Notes: generated from the letters alone by a model not told the origin. DNA of 20,432 bases from CAZCFB01 sp964511535 (GCA_964511535.1 CAZEFW010000171.1:1-20432), one strand, 5' to 3'. Positions 13,290 through 20,432 are shown, counted from the first letter of the stretch. Program-made: numbers and translations.

Positions 13290-15778
13290 TGACACCCCTC
13301 CGCCTGCTGCGCTGCGGCCTCTCCCTGCTGATCCTGGCCGGCGGCTGCGCCTTCGACCCTGCCGAGCCAGACCCCTTCCCCTGCAACGACGCTTTCCTGC
13401 AGTGTCCGTCGGGGCACCACTGCAACGGCAAGATCTGCGTGCCTGACGGCGTGGACGCGGCGCCGCCCGACCGGGGGAGCGATGCGCGCCCCGACGCTGG
13501 GGACGGTCCGCGGGCAGACCGCGCCGTGGGCAAGGATTCGCGTCCCCCCGACATGGACCGGACCGACGGCAGCACACCGCCGGACAGGGGCCCGATCAAG
13601 AAGGACAAGCAACCGCCACCGCCGGACAAGAGCGGACCGACGCCGGACAAGGCGCCGCCCCCGCCGGACAAGGCGCCGCCCCCGCCGGACAAGGCAGCGC
13701 CACCGCCGGACAAGAGCGGACCGACGCTGGACAAGGCGGCGCCCCAGCAAGACAAGGCCCCTGTCCCGCCGGACAAGGCCCTGCCCAAGCCGGACATGAA
13801 GGTCACCTGCATCCCGAACACCGACTACTGGTGCGATCAGGCCAGCGGCGACATCGTCTGGCGCGACTCCTGCGGCAAGGCGGGCGCCGTGTACCTCAAG
13901 TGCTGCGCCGGTTGCTCGGGCACGAGCAAGACCTGCCCCACGCCGGCCACCGGCGGCGTCCCGGGCCAGGGCGGCGGGTGCTGCGCTGGCGCCACCGGCT
14001 GCACCGTGGACGAGCTGGTGGGCTGGTACCGCATGGACGAGCCGCACAAAAACTCCAAGCCGATAGACTCGTCGGGCAAGGGCGGATCGGGCACCCGGGA
14101 CGCCGTCACCGTGGTCGGGCAGGCGGGCCCCATGTTCCGGGCCTACGTGTTCAACTCCAGCACCGCCTCCCTGTACAGCAAGGCGATGGACATCGGCGCC
14201 GGCAGCCTGACGCTACAGGTGTGGATCTTACTCAAGACTGCCTCGAGCACCGCCCAGGGGGTGCTGCAGAAGCTGACCTTTTCGCCCAAGCGGGGCTTCT
14301 ACCTCTACCACCAGTCGGGCAAGATTACCTTCTGCATGGGCGACGGCAGCGGCGGCCAGTGCGACCGCTCGGTCTCGGCGGCGGTGCCCACCAACACCTG
14401 GTTCCACCTGGCGGCGGTGCTGGATCGCGGCGCGGGCTCCGTGGACCTCTACCTGGACGGCCAGCTCAAGAGCTCGGGATCCCTGGGCAGCCTCGGGTCG
14501 GTGGCCACCTCGGCCGCCCTGGTGCTCGGAAAAGCGATCTGGAGCCCGAGCAAGTTCATCGGGCTGATGGACGACCTGCGCATGTACAACCACGCCCGGT
14601 CGGCGTCCCAGGTGGCAGTGGACGCGGGGCAGGCGGCGTTCCGGGTGGTTCCCGGCGGCGCCTATTACATGGGCTCCCCCCTTGGCGAGCACTGTCGCCA
14701 GAGCACGGGCGAGCCGCGCCACCGGGTGACCCTGACCAGCGCGCTGGAGGTGGGCACGACAGAGGTGCTGCGGCGGCACTTCATCAGCCTGATGAAGTAC
14801 ACGCCCGTGGCCAAGTCTGCCTGCGGCAGCGCCTGCGCGGTGGACAACGTCAACTGGCACGAGGCGGCCGCTTACTGCAACGCCCTGACGGACCAGCGGA
14901 AGGCCGGCGCCAAGTGCTACAGCTGCAGCTCCAGCGGGGCCGCGGTGACCTGCGCGGAGGCGGCAGGGTTCAAGGGCAAGAGCGCCTACGCCTGCCCCGG
15001 CTACCGCCTGCCCACCGAGGCTGAGTGGGAGTACCTCTACCGCGCCGACGTGCACACCGCCTACTCCAACGGGCACAACACCAAGGGGCTGTGCCAGGGC
15101 GCGGATACCCTGGCGTCGCACATCGCCTGGTACGACCAGACCGCGTCAGGGGCGCTGCAGCCGCCGGCGCTCAAGCACCCGAACCGCTGGGGGCTGTACG
15201 ATCTGGCCGGCTCCCTGGCCGAGTGGTGCCATGATCCGCACCAGCCCAACCCTGGCACCGCGCCCCTGACAAACCCCGTGGGGAGCGGCTCGGCCAACCG
15301 GCCCTCCCGGGGCGGCGCGTGGTCCGGCTCGGCGTTCATGACCCGCGCTGCCTACCGTGGCTTCCTCGGCCTCGCCATGCGCGGCGGCACAACCGGCTTC
15401 CGCTGCGTGCGGTCGGTCAAGCCCACTTGCCCTGGCACCATGACCCTGGTCAACAGCGGCGCGGTCCTGTTCTGCGTGGACCCGAGCGACAGCGCGGGCA
15501 AGAGCCGGACCGAGGCGGCCAAGGCGTGCAAGGCCCGCGGCGCGGGGGGCCGGATCTGCTCGTCGACGGACCTGTCCATGGCGGCAGCCGCCGGGGCGGT
15601 CAAGACCACCAAGCCCCTGGCCACCCCCTCGGTGGGATCTTGCTGTTGCCAGTGCGGCGGCTACCCGGGGCAGGACCTTACCTTCTGGCACCCGACCAAG
15701 CCGACTTACTGCGGCTGCTGGCGGTCGGACTTCGGCAAGAGCGGCGTGAACCACCGCTGCTGCGCCGACGCCAAGTAG
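13289..15778 (+). CDS. Large lipoprotein with LamG-like and FGE/SUMF1-like domains
   Basis: An 829-residue secreted protein. The signal peptide ends in Leu-Ala-Gly-Gly before C20, a probable lipobox. A small Cys-rich module (residues 32-52) follows, then an extended linker of Pro-Pro-Pro-Pro-Asp-Lys repeats (about 101-170) and a second Cys-rich module (174-238). Residues 243-445 look like a LamG/concanavalin-type jelly roll (Trp-Tyr-Arg-Met-Asp start, Trp-Phe-His-Leu-Ala near 371, Asp-Leu-Arg-Met-Tyr near 429). Residues 451-710 match the formylglycine-generating-enzyme/SUMF1 fold (Tyr-Arg-Leu-Pro-Thr-Glu-Ala-Glu-Trp-Glu at 572-581, Arg-Gly-Gly-Ala-Trp at 674-678, Gly-Phe-Arg-Cys-Val near 703). 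The catalytic Cys pair expected after Arg-Gly-Gly is missing (Ser-Gly-Ser-Ala-Phe instead), so it is probably a binding domain. A Cys-rich tail (714-829) ends the protein. Likely a surface adhesin or carbohydrate-binding protein paired with the TPR gene. Confidence 0.85.
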   Translation: MTPLRLLRCGLSLLILAGGCAFDPAEPDPFPCNDAFLQCPSGHHCNGKICVPDGVDAAPPDRGSDARPDAGDGPRADRAVGKDSRPPDMDRTDGSTPPDRGPIKKDKQPPPPDKSGPTPDKAPPPPDKAPPPPDKAAPPPDKSGPTLDKAAPQQDKAPVPPDKALPKPDMKVTCIPNTDYWCDQASGDIVWRDSCGKAGAVYLKCCAGCSGTSKTCPTPATGGVPGQGGGCCAGATGCTVDELVGWYRMDEPHKNSKPIDSSGKGGSGTRDAVTVVGQAGPMFRAYVFNSSTASLYSKAMDIGAGSLTLQVWILLKTASSTAQGVLQKLTFSPKRGFYLYHQSGKITFCMGDGSGGQCDRSVSAAVPTNTWFHLAAVLDRGAGSVDLYLDGQLKSSGSLGSLGSVATSAALVLGKAIWSPSKFIGLMDDLRMYNHARSASQVAVDAGQAAFRVVPGGAYYMGSPLGEHCRQSTGEPRHRVTLTSALEVGTTEVLRRHFISLMKYTPVAKSACGSACAVDNVNWHEAAAYCNALTDQRKAGAKCYSCSSSGAAVTCAEAAGFKGKSAYACPGYRLPTEAEWEYLYRADVHTAYSNGHNTKGLCQGADTLASHIAWYDQTASGALQPPALKHPNRWGLYDLAGSLAEWCHDPHQPNPGTAPLTNPVGSGSANRPSRGGAWSGSAFMTRAAYRGFLGLAMRGGTTGFRCVRSVKPTCPGTMTLVNSGAVLFCVDPSDSAGKSRTEAAKACKARGAGGRICSSTDLSMAAAAGAVKTTKPLATPSVGSCCCQCGGYPGQDLTFWHPTKPTYCGCWRSDFGKSGVNHRCCADAK
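13613..13777 (+). repeat. Tandem repeats encoding Pro-rich Asp-Lys linker
   Basis: Imperfect in-frame units of 21 to 24 bases containing CCGCCGGACAAG encode the linker between the N-terminal Cys module and the folded domains of the large lipoprotein. Two longer units share the sequence AAGAGCGGACCGACGC, suggesting block duplication. Confidence 0.8.
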
Positions 15779-15831
15779 AGCGCCACCGCGCGTCCCACAG
15801 CTCGAGGAACCTGTCCAGGCGCGCCGAGATG

Positions 15832-15846
15832 CGCGGATTTTCCGCG
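15832..15846. terminator. Short hairpin between the lipoprotein and kinase genes
   Basis: CGCGGA-TTT-TCCGCG forms a perfect 6-bp stem with a 3-base loop about 55 bases past the lipoprotein stop codon. No T-tract follows, so its role as a terminator is doubtful; it may simply be an RNA hairpin. Confidence 0.3.
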
Positions 15847-15912
15847 TGAGCCAAGCGGGGCCACAAAAGCTACGGTTGTTGGTATCCTGGCACTCGGAAC
15901 CGGGGGGGGCGA

Positions 15913-15918
15913 AAGGAG
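15913..15918 (+). promoter_or_regulatory. Ribosome binding site favouring the ATG at 15928
   Basis: AAGGAG lies nine bases before the ATG at 15928 but only three before the in-frame GTG at 15922, so the ATG is the better start for the kinase. Confidence 0.6.
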
Positions 15919-15927
15919 CGTGTGAGG

Positions 15928-17304
15928 ATGGCCGAGGTGGACGACAAGGGGAGCGAGGCTGCCAGCGTCGGCGGCAACGCCAACAGGGTTGAGGGCCACA
16001 GGTTCAAGGACCTGGTTGACCTGGATGCGCTGGAGAAGATCATGGAGCGCTTCTCTCTGGCCACGGGCTTCACCACGGGGCTCGTCTCCTTCCCCGACCA
16101 GGAGCTGCTCTTCGGCACGGGCTGGCGTGACATCTGCGTCAAGTTTCACCGCGCCTGCCCCGACTCGGAGGTGGTGTGCAAGCAGAGCAACGTGGCCCTC
16201 ACGGCGCAGCTGCGCCAACAGCGGACGCTCAACGTGCGGCCGTGCGAGCACGGCCTGGTGGACGGCGCCACCCCTGTCATCATCAGGGGCGTGCACGTGG
16301 CCAGCCTGGCCACCGGGCAGTGCCTGTTCGAGGAGCCGGACCCGGAGCGGTTCCGCGCTCAGGCCAGACAGTTCGGCTACGACGTGGAGGCGTACCTAGC
16401 GGCCCTGTCCGAGGTGCCGGTCGTGGACGAGGCGCGCTTCAAGAACGGGCTGTCGTTCCTGAGCGACCTGGCGGTGATGATCGGCGAGCTCGGGCTGAAG
16501 AACATGAAGCTGATGCAGTCCGCCGGCGAGCTGGAGGAGGAGGTGGGCCGGCGGCGGAAAGTGGAGCAGGAGCTGCTCGATCACCAGGACCACCTGGAGG
16601 AGCTGGTCGAGAGCCGCACCGCCGAGCTAAAGCGATCGAACCAGGACCTGGAGCAGTTCGCCCGCTTCGCCTCGCACGACCTGCAGGAGCCGGTGCGCAT
16701 GATGGCGAGCTTCTCGGAGCTGCTGGCCCGGCGCTACGCCGGAAAGCTGGATGAGCGGGCGGACCACTTCATCGAGCACATCACGGGGGGCGCCAACCGG
16801 ATCAAGGGCATGCTCGACGGGCTGCTTGAGTACGCCCGGCTCACGGCCGCGGATCAGCCGGCGGCGTCGGTGGACCTGGCGTCGGTGCTGAACCAGGCCC
16901 GGGACAACCTCGGGCTGCTGATCCAGGAGACCGGCGCGCGCCTGACCAGCGACGAGCTGCCCGAGGTCCCGGGACAGGAGAGCCAGCTGCTGCTGCTGAT
17001 GCAGAACCTGCTGGGCAACGCCATCAAGTTCCGCGGAGAGGCCGAGACCGAGGTGCATGTGTCGGCCCGTCGGCAGGACGGTGAGTGGGTCCTGTCGGTG
17101 CGGGACAACGGCATCGGCATCGAGCCTCGCTATCAGCAGCGCATCTTCAACCTCTTCGCGCGGGTGGACCGCGACGGCTACCCCGGCGAGGGTGTGGGGC
17201 TGGCCCTGTGCCAGCGCATCGTGGAGCTGCACGGCGGCAGCATCCGGGTCGAGTCGGAGCCTGGCGCGGGGGCCGAGTTCCTCTTCACGCTGCCGGCGGG
17301 CTAG
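15928..17304 (+). CDS. PocR-domain soluble sensor histidine kinase
   Basis: A 458-residue kinase with no membrane helix or signal peptide, so cytoplasmic. Residues about 28-195 match the PocR ligand-binding domain: W66-x-x-x-C70, the Phe-His-Arg-x-C77 stretch, C84, C106 with His-Gly-Leu-x-Asp, and Ala-x-Gly-Gln-Cys near 128-132. A coiled coil (about 198-243) leads to a HisKA domain with phospho-acceptor H250 in Ser-His-Asp-Leu-Gln-Glu-Pro. The ATPase domain follows: N box with N360 and N364, G1 motif D393-x-G-x-G397, and the Glu-Gly-Val-Gly-Leu motif at 421-425. PocR domains in other bacteria sense small molecules such as 1,2-propanediol; the cluster of cysteines could alternatively hold a metal or sense redox state. 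No response regulator lies in the window, so it is an orphan kinase. Its stop codon overlaps that of the convergent hydrolase gene. Confidence 0.9.
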   Translation: MAEVDDKGSEAASVGGNANRVEGHRFKDLVDLDALEKIMERFSLATGFTTGLVSFPDQELLFGTGWRDICVKFHRACPDSEVVCKQSNVALTAQLRQQRTLNVRPCEHGLVDGATPVIIRGVHVASLATGQCLFEEPDPERFRAQARQFGYDVEAYLAALSEVPVVDEARFKNGLSFLSDLAVMIGELGLKNMKLMQSAGELEEEVGRRRKVEQELLDHQDHLEELVESRTAELKRSNQDLEQFARFASHDLQEPVRMMASFSELLARRYAGKLDERADHFIEHITGGANRIKGMLDGLLEYARLTAADQPAASVDLASVLNQARDNLGLLIQETGARLTSDELPEVPGQESQLLLLMQNLLGNAIKFRGEAETEVHVSARRQDGEWVLSVRDNGIGIEPRYQQRIFNLFARVDRDGYPGEGVGLALCQRIVELHGGSIRVESEPGAGAEFLFTLPAG

Positions 17305-18299
17305 CTGGCCCGCCTCCTCAGCGCGACCAACAACAGCAGGACCAGCAGCCCCCGGGGTGCCCGCGTTGCGGCCGCCACGGCGCAACCGCTCCCCTGGTCG
17401 ACCTCCCCGGGGAGAGCCGCATCCGCCCCGGCGTCTGCCCCGGCGTCCAGGCCGGCGTCCGGGCCGGCGTCCGGGCCGGCGTCCGCCCCCTTACCGAACA
17501 GCTTGGCGATGTTGTAGGTCTGCTCGCCCTTGGCCAGCTCGGCCTTCAGATCGATGACCAGCGGGGTCTTGAAGTCGCCGCCATGGAACAGGTGGAACTT
17601 GCGCGCCTTGAGGTCGCAGACCGTGGTGTACAGCGTATAGGGCCCCTGCCTGGCCGCCTCGGCCATGGACGTGAAGTAGGCGGTGGTGAGCTTCAGCCCG
17701 CTCTTCATCATCCCGGTCAGCTTGTCGTGGCGCCAGCACGGGTGGCCTCCCAGCTGCGGATTGGCCGGCAGGAAGTTGGTGCCCACCTGGTAGCCGCCCG
17801 TGCCCCGGGTGACGGTGGTGCCGTCGAAGATGGCCGAGGCACCGGCGCTGTCCACGTACATGGGCTGGGCGTTGGGCAGGATCTGGGTCAGGTCGTACTG
17901 CTTGAGCATGGCCAGCGCCTGGTCCACCGTGGCGCAGGTCTGCAGCACCTGCTCGAAGGTCTTGTAGCCGAACTGCTTGCTCCCCTTGGTGGTGACCTTG
18001 TGGGTGGGCGTGGCGAGGATGTCGAAGAACAGTCCCTGGTCATTCATGCCCCCCTGGGCGAACTGCTCGTGCTCGTAGCCCCAGGCCACATAGCCGAACT
18101 TGCCGGTCGCGCCCGGGACGTACCAGATCTTCGTCTTGTTGACGTACTCGGTCTTGAAGTCCTCGTTGTTGCCCACCAGCACCGTGCCCTTGTCGTGGGC
18201 GGTGAAGATGGAGCAGGCGCCGGCAGGGGCCGGGCCGGCCACCGACGCTGCGGCGCATGCCAGGGTCAGGAGCGCGGTGGTTATCCGCCGGTCAGGCAT
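17301..18299 (-). CDS. Secreted Ntn-hydrolase of the choloylglycine hydrolase type, MYXO-CTERM-like tail
   Basis: A 332-residue protein. The signal peptide (residues 1-28) ends Ala-Gly-Ala just before C29, so cleavage would expose Cys as the N-terminal nucleophile used by this family (penicillin V acylase, bile-salt hydrolase and relatives). Supporting motifs are Cys-Ser-Ile-Phe at 29-32, Gly-Asn-Asn-Glu-Asp-Phe at 43-48, Gly-Met-Asn-Asp-Gln-Gly-Leu at 84-90 and Gly-Thr-Asn-Phe at 173-176. These enzymes hydrolyse linear amide bonds, for example in bile salts, penicillins or acyl-homoserine lactones. An Asp-Ala-Gly repeat linker (272-294) leads to a C-terminal Gly-Cys, hydrophobic helix and Arg-Arg-Arg tail, like MYXO-CTERM sorting signals, so the enzyme is probably held at the cell surface. 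It follows the small lipoprotein gene by six bases. Substrate unknown. Confidence 0.87.
   Translation of the reverse strand: MPDRRITTALLTLACAAASVAGPAPAGACSIFTAHDKGTVLVGNNEDFKTEYVNKTKIWYVPGATGKFGYVAWGYEHEQFAQGGMNDQGLFFDILATPTHKVTTKGSKQFGYKTFEQVLQTCATVDQALAMLKQYDLTQILPNAQPMYVDSAGASAIFDGTTVTRGTGGYQVGTNFLPANPQLGGHPCWRHDKLTGMMKSGLKLTTAYFTSMAEAARQGPYTLYTTVCDLKARKFHLFHGGDFKTPLVIDLKAELAKGEQTYNIAKLFGKGADAGPDAGPDAGLDAGADAGADAALPGEVDQGSGCAVAAATRAPRGLLVLLLLVALRRRAS
17418..17486 (-). repeat. Asp-Ala-Gly coding repeat
   Basis: Near-perfect 12-base units (such as GGCCGGCGTCCG on the plus strand) encode the Asp-Ala-Gly-Pro/Ala linker between the hydrolase domain and its C-terminal anchor. Confidence 0.85.
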
Positions 18300-18305
18300 G
18301 ATGGC

Positions 18306-18518
18306 TCACCACTCCCAGGTGGGGCAGGCCTTGCGGTACGCCTTCCAGCTGGCGTCGCACAGCTCCGGGTCGCCCTGGTTCACGATGTTCATGCACGCCT
18401 CACGCACCGCGCCGGTGCAGTTATCGCAGGCGTTCTTGAGCTCACCGCACTCGTCGGTCTCGCCGCACGCCGAGCCGAGCATCAGCAGGACAGCGGCCAG
18501 GGTGATCCTCCAGGACAT
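18306..18518 (-). CDS. Small Cys-rich secreted protein, probable lipoprotein
   Basis: Seventy residues. A short basic N-terminus and hydrophobic core end in Gly-Ser-Ala before C18, a possible but non-ideal lipobox. The mature part has six further cysteines (C24, C31, C34, C42, C54, C65) spaced along predicted helices, with Cys-x-x-Cys at 31-34, suggesting a small disulfide-stabilised helical fold. The short Cys-rich lipoproteins I know from myxobacterial genomes look similar, but I cannot name a family. It is six bases upstream of the Ntn-hydrolase on the same strand, so the two are almost certainly co-transcribed; it might be a partner, chaperone or anchor for that enzyme, which is inference only. 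Confidence 0.72.
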   Translation of the reverse strand: MSWRITLAAVLLMLGSACGETDECGELKNACDNCTGAVREACMNIVNQGDPELCDASWKAYRKACPTWEW

Positions 18519-18674
18519 GGCTCAGGGTACCATCCCGCGCGCCCTGTTGGGGCGCACCGACGGCCTGTTGGGCTCTTTAACACCGAAGCCCCCGCGCCTC
18601 GATCATCAGCTGGGCGCGAGGTCAGCGGGGCTGACCGGTGCTACCATCGGCGGCATGGGAGGCGAAGCCACAGC

Positions 18675-19640
18675 ATGAACGCCAGGGTCCTCGCGCTGGC
18701 GCTGCTGGCCCTGGCCGGCCTGTGCTGCAGCGACCAGGGGATCGGGCAGCCCGGCGGCGGTGACGCCGCCGCCCCGGATTCCCGGGCGACGCGGGACCTG
18801 CTGCGCCAGACAGACCTCGTGGCCAGGCCGGACCGGGTGGCCAGCGGCACCCTCCTGGCCCCTGTCACCGTGCAGGGCAGCTCCTGCAGCGCGGCATGGA
18901 CCGACACCGGCTCGGCGCTGCCGGGCAAGGTATGCCGGGTGATCCCCCAGGCCCTGCAGCTGGGCGTGGGCGCCGGGGCCGAGCCCCAGCGCTACGGCTG
19001 CCGCGCGGGGGCCAGCGGCAAGACCGTCGAGGCGCTGCTGTACGAGGCCGACTGCGACGACAAGAGCAAGATCTCCCTCTCCTGCGGCGGCCTGTGCGAT
19101 GCGCCGGGGCTCACCGGGGGATCGGTGGAGATCACCGGCGCCAAGGGGTGCAACATGGGGTGGAAGGACACGGGCAAGAACCTGGGCGCGGGACGCCGCT
19201 GCCAGGCGTTCGTGGGCCGGCTCAGCCTCGGCGTGGGCGCCGGCGCCGAGCCCCACGCCTTCGGGTGCCGCTACGACGCCAACACAGGCGCGCTGCAGGC
19301 CATGCTGTACGAGCTGGGGTGCGACGACGCGGCCAAGATCAGCCTGCGCTGCGACTGGCTCTGCGCGGCGGGCACCAAGGCCCGCGCCGGCGTGATCAAG
19401 CTGCAGGGCAAGACCCACTGCCAGCAGGGGACCCAGTTCGTCGGCCCCGCCCTCGGAGCCGGCGGGCTCTGCCTGGCCGGCATCAGCCACATGACCCTCG
19501 GCGTGGGCTCCGGGCCGGAGCCGAACCTCTACGGCTGCAGCTACAACCCGGTCTCGGGACGGATGGTGGCCAGCCTCCACGAGATCGGCTGCGACGACAA
19601 GGGCATCGACCTGCAGTGCGGCTACCTGTGCTCGCCGTGA
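18675..19640 (+). CDS. Secreted protein with three tandem six-cysteine repeats
   Basis: A 321-residue protein with a signal peptide (residues 1-16) and a possible lipobox at C16 or C17, then a short Asp/Arg-rich linker. The rest is three tandem repeats of about 83 residues (about 63-144, 149-234 and 238-320). Each has six cysteines at almost constant spacing: C71, 87, 109, 127, 137, 141; C159, 176, 198, 216, 226, 230; and C249, 266, 288, 306, 315, 319. Shared motifs are Leu-Gly-Val-Gly-x-Gly-x-Glu-Pro before the third Cys, Tyr/Phe-Gly-Cys, and Cys-Asp-Asp at the fourth. Three disulfides per repeat are likely. I recognise no family. It is divergent from the small Cys-rich lipoprotein and hydrolase pair. 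A GGGAGG site lies twelve bases before the start, somewhat far. Confidence 0.8.
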   Translation: MNARVLALALLALAGLCCSDQGIGQPGGGDAAAPDSRATRDLLRQTDLVARPDRVASGTLLAPVTVQGSSCSAAWTDTGSALPGKVCRVIPQALQLGVGAGAEPQRYGCRAGASGKTVEALLYEADCDDKSKISLSCGGLCDAPGLTGGSVEITGAKGCNMGWKDTGKNLGAGRRCQAFVGRLSLGVGAGAEPHAFGCRYDANTGALQAMLYELGCDDAAKISLRCDWLCAAGTKARAGVIKLQGKTHCQQGTQFVGPALGAGGLCLAGISHMTLGVGSGPEPNLYGCSYNPVSGRMVASLHEIGCDDKGIDLQCGYLCSP

Positions 19641-19704
19641 CGGAAGGAGCCGAGGGCCTCGTCCCTGCCCGCTCGTCGCTTGCTCCCGGGGCAGGTCTGA
19701 CAGG

Positions 19705-20432
19705 ATGGCAAGGATGAGGGTCCGCCTCTCCAGCTGCGAGGCGCGGAGCTGGTCCCGGGTACGGGCTGAATGCAGCATCGCCGTTGCCCTTGTTGCGCTG
19801 GCGGTCACTGCCGGGTGCTTCGCTGGAGACGAGTCATCGTTCAGGCTCGCCGTGCCCTCATCAATACCCGATGTCGGGGTTGATGCTGCGGAAGATCATC
19901 CTCCCAATGGGTGGCGCCCGGATCCCCTGGCCAGCCTGCCAGACCTGGGGCCCCTCCCCGCCGGGAGGTTTGGCAAGCAGTGTGGCAGTGCCGCGGGCGG
20001 CCACTCCACCCGAACAATAGTATTCGGCGCACCCTGGCCCGTGCATATCACCCTGCTGGACACCTCACGGTCGATGCTCATTCCGTGGGCGATGCGCTCC
20101 TTCGCGCAGATGATGTCGAGGGGTCCGAGCGACGACCAGGGCCATCGGCGCGACGGCCAGGCGAGGACGCCGCCCGCTGAAATGACCTCCGTGCTCGATT
20201 GCGTGGTTCAGGAGCTGATCCGGTTCTACCGCCAGCCGCTGCCAGCGCGGCATGGGCTGGTCGTTTTCCACTCCAAGGTGGCCGCCGAAGTGCCGGCGCC
20301 AGTTGACAGCGGCCAGAGCACCGCCCCGCTGGTCAAGACGCTCTCCAGTGTTCCCATGGGCAAGCTCACCAACACCAGCGACGCTCTGAATCGGGCTCGT
20401 CGCCAGCTGGGCAAGGCAGGATGCAGCCCAAG
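19705..20432 (+). CDS. Von Willebrand A domain lipoprotein, cut by the window end
   Basis: The reading frame is open for 242 codons from ATG 19705 to the end of the window, with no stop. An Arg-rich N-terminus and hydrophobic core end near C38 (Val-Thr-Ala-Gly before Cys), a possible lipobox. A Pro/Asp-rich linker follows. From about residue 113 a von Willebrand A domain begins: a hydrophobic strand into D119-Thr-S121-Arg-S123, matching the metal-binding DxSxS motif, then a Gly-Leu-Val-Val-Phe-His-Ser strand at about 183-189 and a Thr-Asn-Thr-Ser-Asp-Ala-Leu stretch at 222-228, typical of the later metal-ligand threonine loop. vWA domains bind proteins through a divalent metal, usually at the cell surface. 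The start could instead be ATG 19714. The C-terminal part is missing. Confidence 0.8.
   Translation, partial: MARMRVRLSSCEARSWSRVRAECSIAVALVALAVTAGCFAGDESSFRLAVPSSIPDVGVDAAEDHPPNGWRPDPLASLPDLGPLPAGRFGKQCGSAAGGHSTRTIVFGAPWPVHITLLDTSRSMLIPWAMRSFAQMMSRGPSDDQGHRRDGQARTPPAEMTSVLDCVVQELIRFYRQPLPARHGLVVFHSKVAAEVPAPVDSGQSTAPLVKTLSSVPMGKLTNTSDALNRARRQLGKAGCSP

Noticed and set aside
13613..13777. Repeated units in the large lipoprotein as a CRISPR-like array
   Set aside because: The units are short, in frame, of uneven length and encode a Pro-Asp-Lys linker; there are no unique spacers.
15888..15902. TGGCAC resembling a sigma-54 -24 element before the kinase gene
   Set aside because: The required GC at -12 spacing is absent, and a single hexamer match in GC-rich DNA is expected by chance.
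17085..18674. Long plus-strand frame leading into the six-cysteine repeat protein
   Set aside because: It is antisense to the Ntn-hydrolase and small lipoprotein; a signal peptide with its own start at 18675 marks the real gene.

Overview
The window is high-GC bacterial DNA that most likely comes from a myxobacterium-like organism (Myxococcota or a related deltaproteobacterial lineage). The best lineage clue is the C-terminus of the secreted hydrolase at 17301-18299: a Gly-Cys motif, a hydrophobic helix and a terminal Arg cluster after Asp-Ala-Gly repeats, as in MYXO-CTERM sorting tails. Supporting clues are Pro/Asp/Lys and Asp-Ala-Gly linkers, many Cys-rich lipoproteins, a TPR protein of the type common in that group, and a soluble sensor kinase with no response regulator beside it.

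Region 1 (127-1437, minus) holds a stand-alone DUF222/HNH endonuclease-like protein. Region 2 (about 1577-8938, plus) is a compact five-gene operon: a BlaI/MecI/CopY-type repressor, an M56 (BlaR1-like) membrane protease with no penicillin-sensing domain, and a complete tripartite heavy-metal RND efflux system (outer-membrane factor, adaptor with a ten-histidine tract, HME-RND pump). A dyad resembling BlaI/CopY operators lies inside a plausible promoter upstream of the repressor. I infer a metal-sensing version of the BlaR1-BlaI circuit, in which a Cys/His-rich periplasmic loop of the protease may be the sensor.

Region 3 (8960-11253, minus) is a two-gene unit with a 4-base overlap: a GT4-type glycosyltransferase and a CDP-alcohol phosphatidyltransferase with an extra N-terminal domain that looks like a degenerate nucleotidyltransferase. 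This suggests a phospholipid or polyol-phosphate glycolipid pathway. Region 4 (11254-11869) is an AT-rich island of about 0.6 kb, very unlike its surroundings, with short repeats and one unexplained open frame.

Region 5 (11870-20432) is mostly cell-surface and accessory genes: a GIDE/MUL1-like protein; a TPR membrane protein overlapping a large lipoprotein with LamG-like and FGE/SUMF1-like domains; a PocR-domain histidine kinase; a small Cys-rich lipoprotein with an Ntn-hydrolase (choloylglycine hydrolase-like); a secreted protein built from three copies of a six-cysteine repeat; and a von Willebrand A domain lipoprotein that runs off the window end. I saw no rRNA, tRNA, CRISPR array or intact insertion sequence. 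Family calls come from reading motifs; no database search was run.
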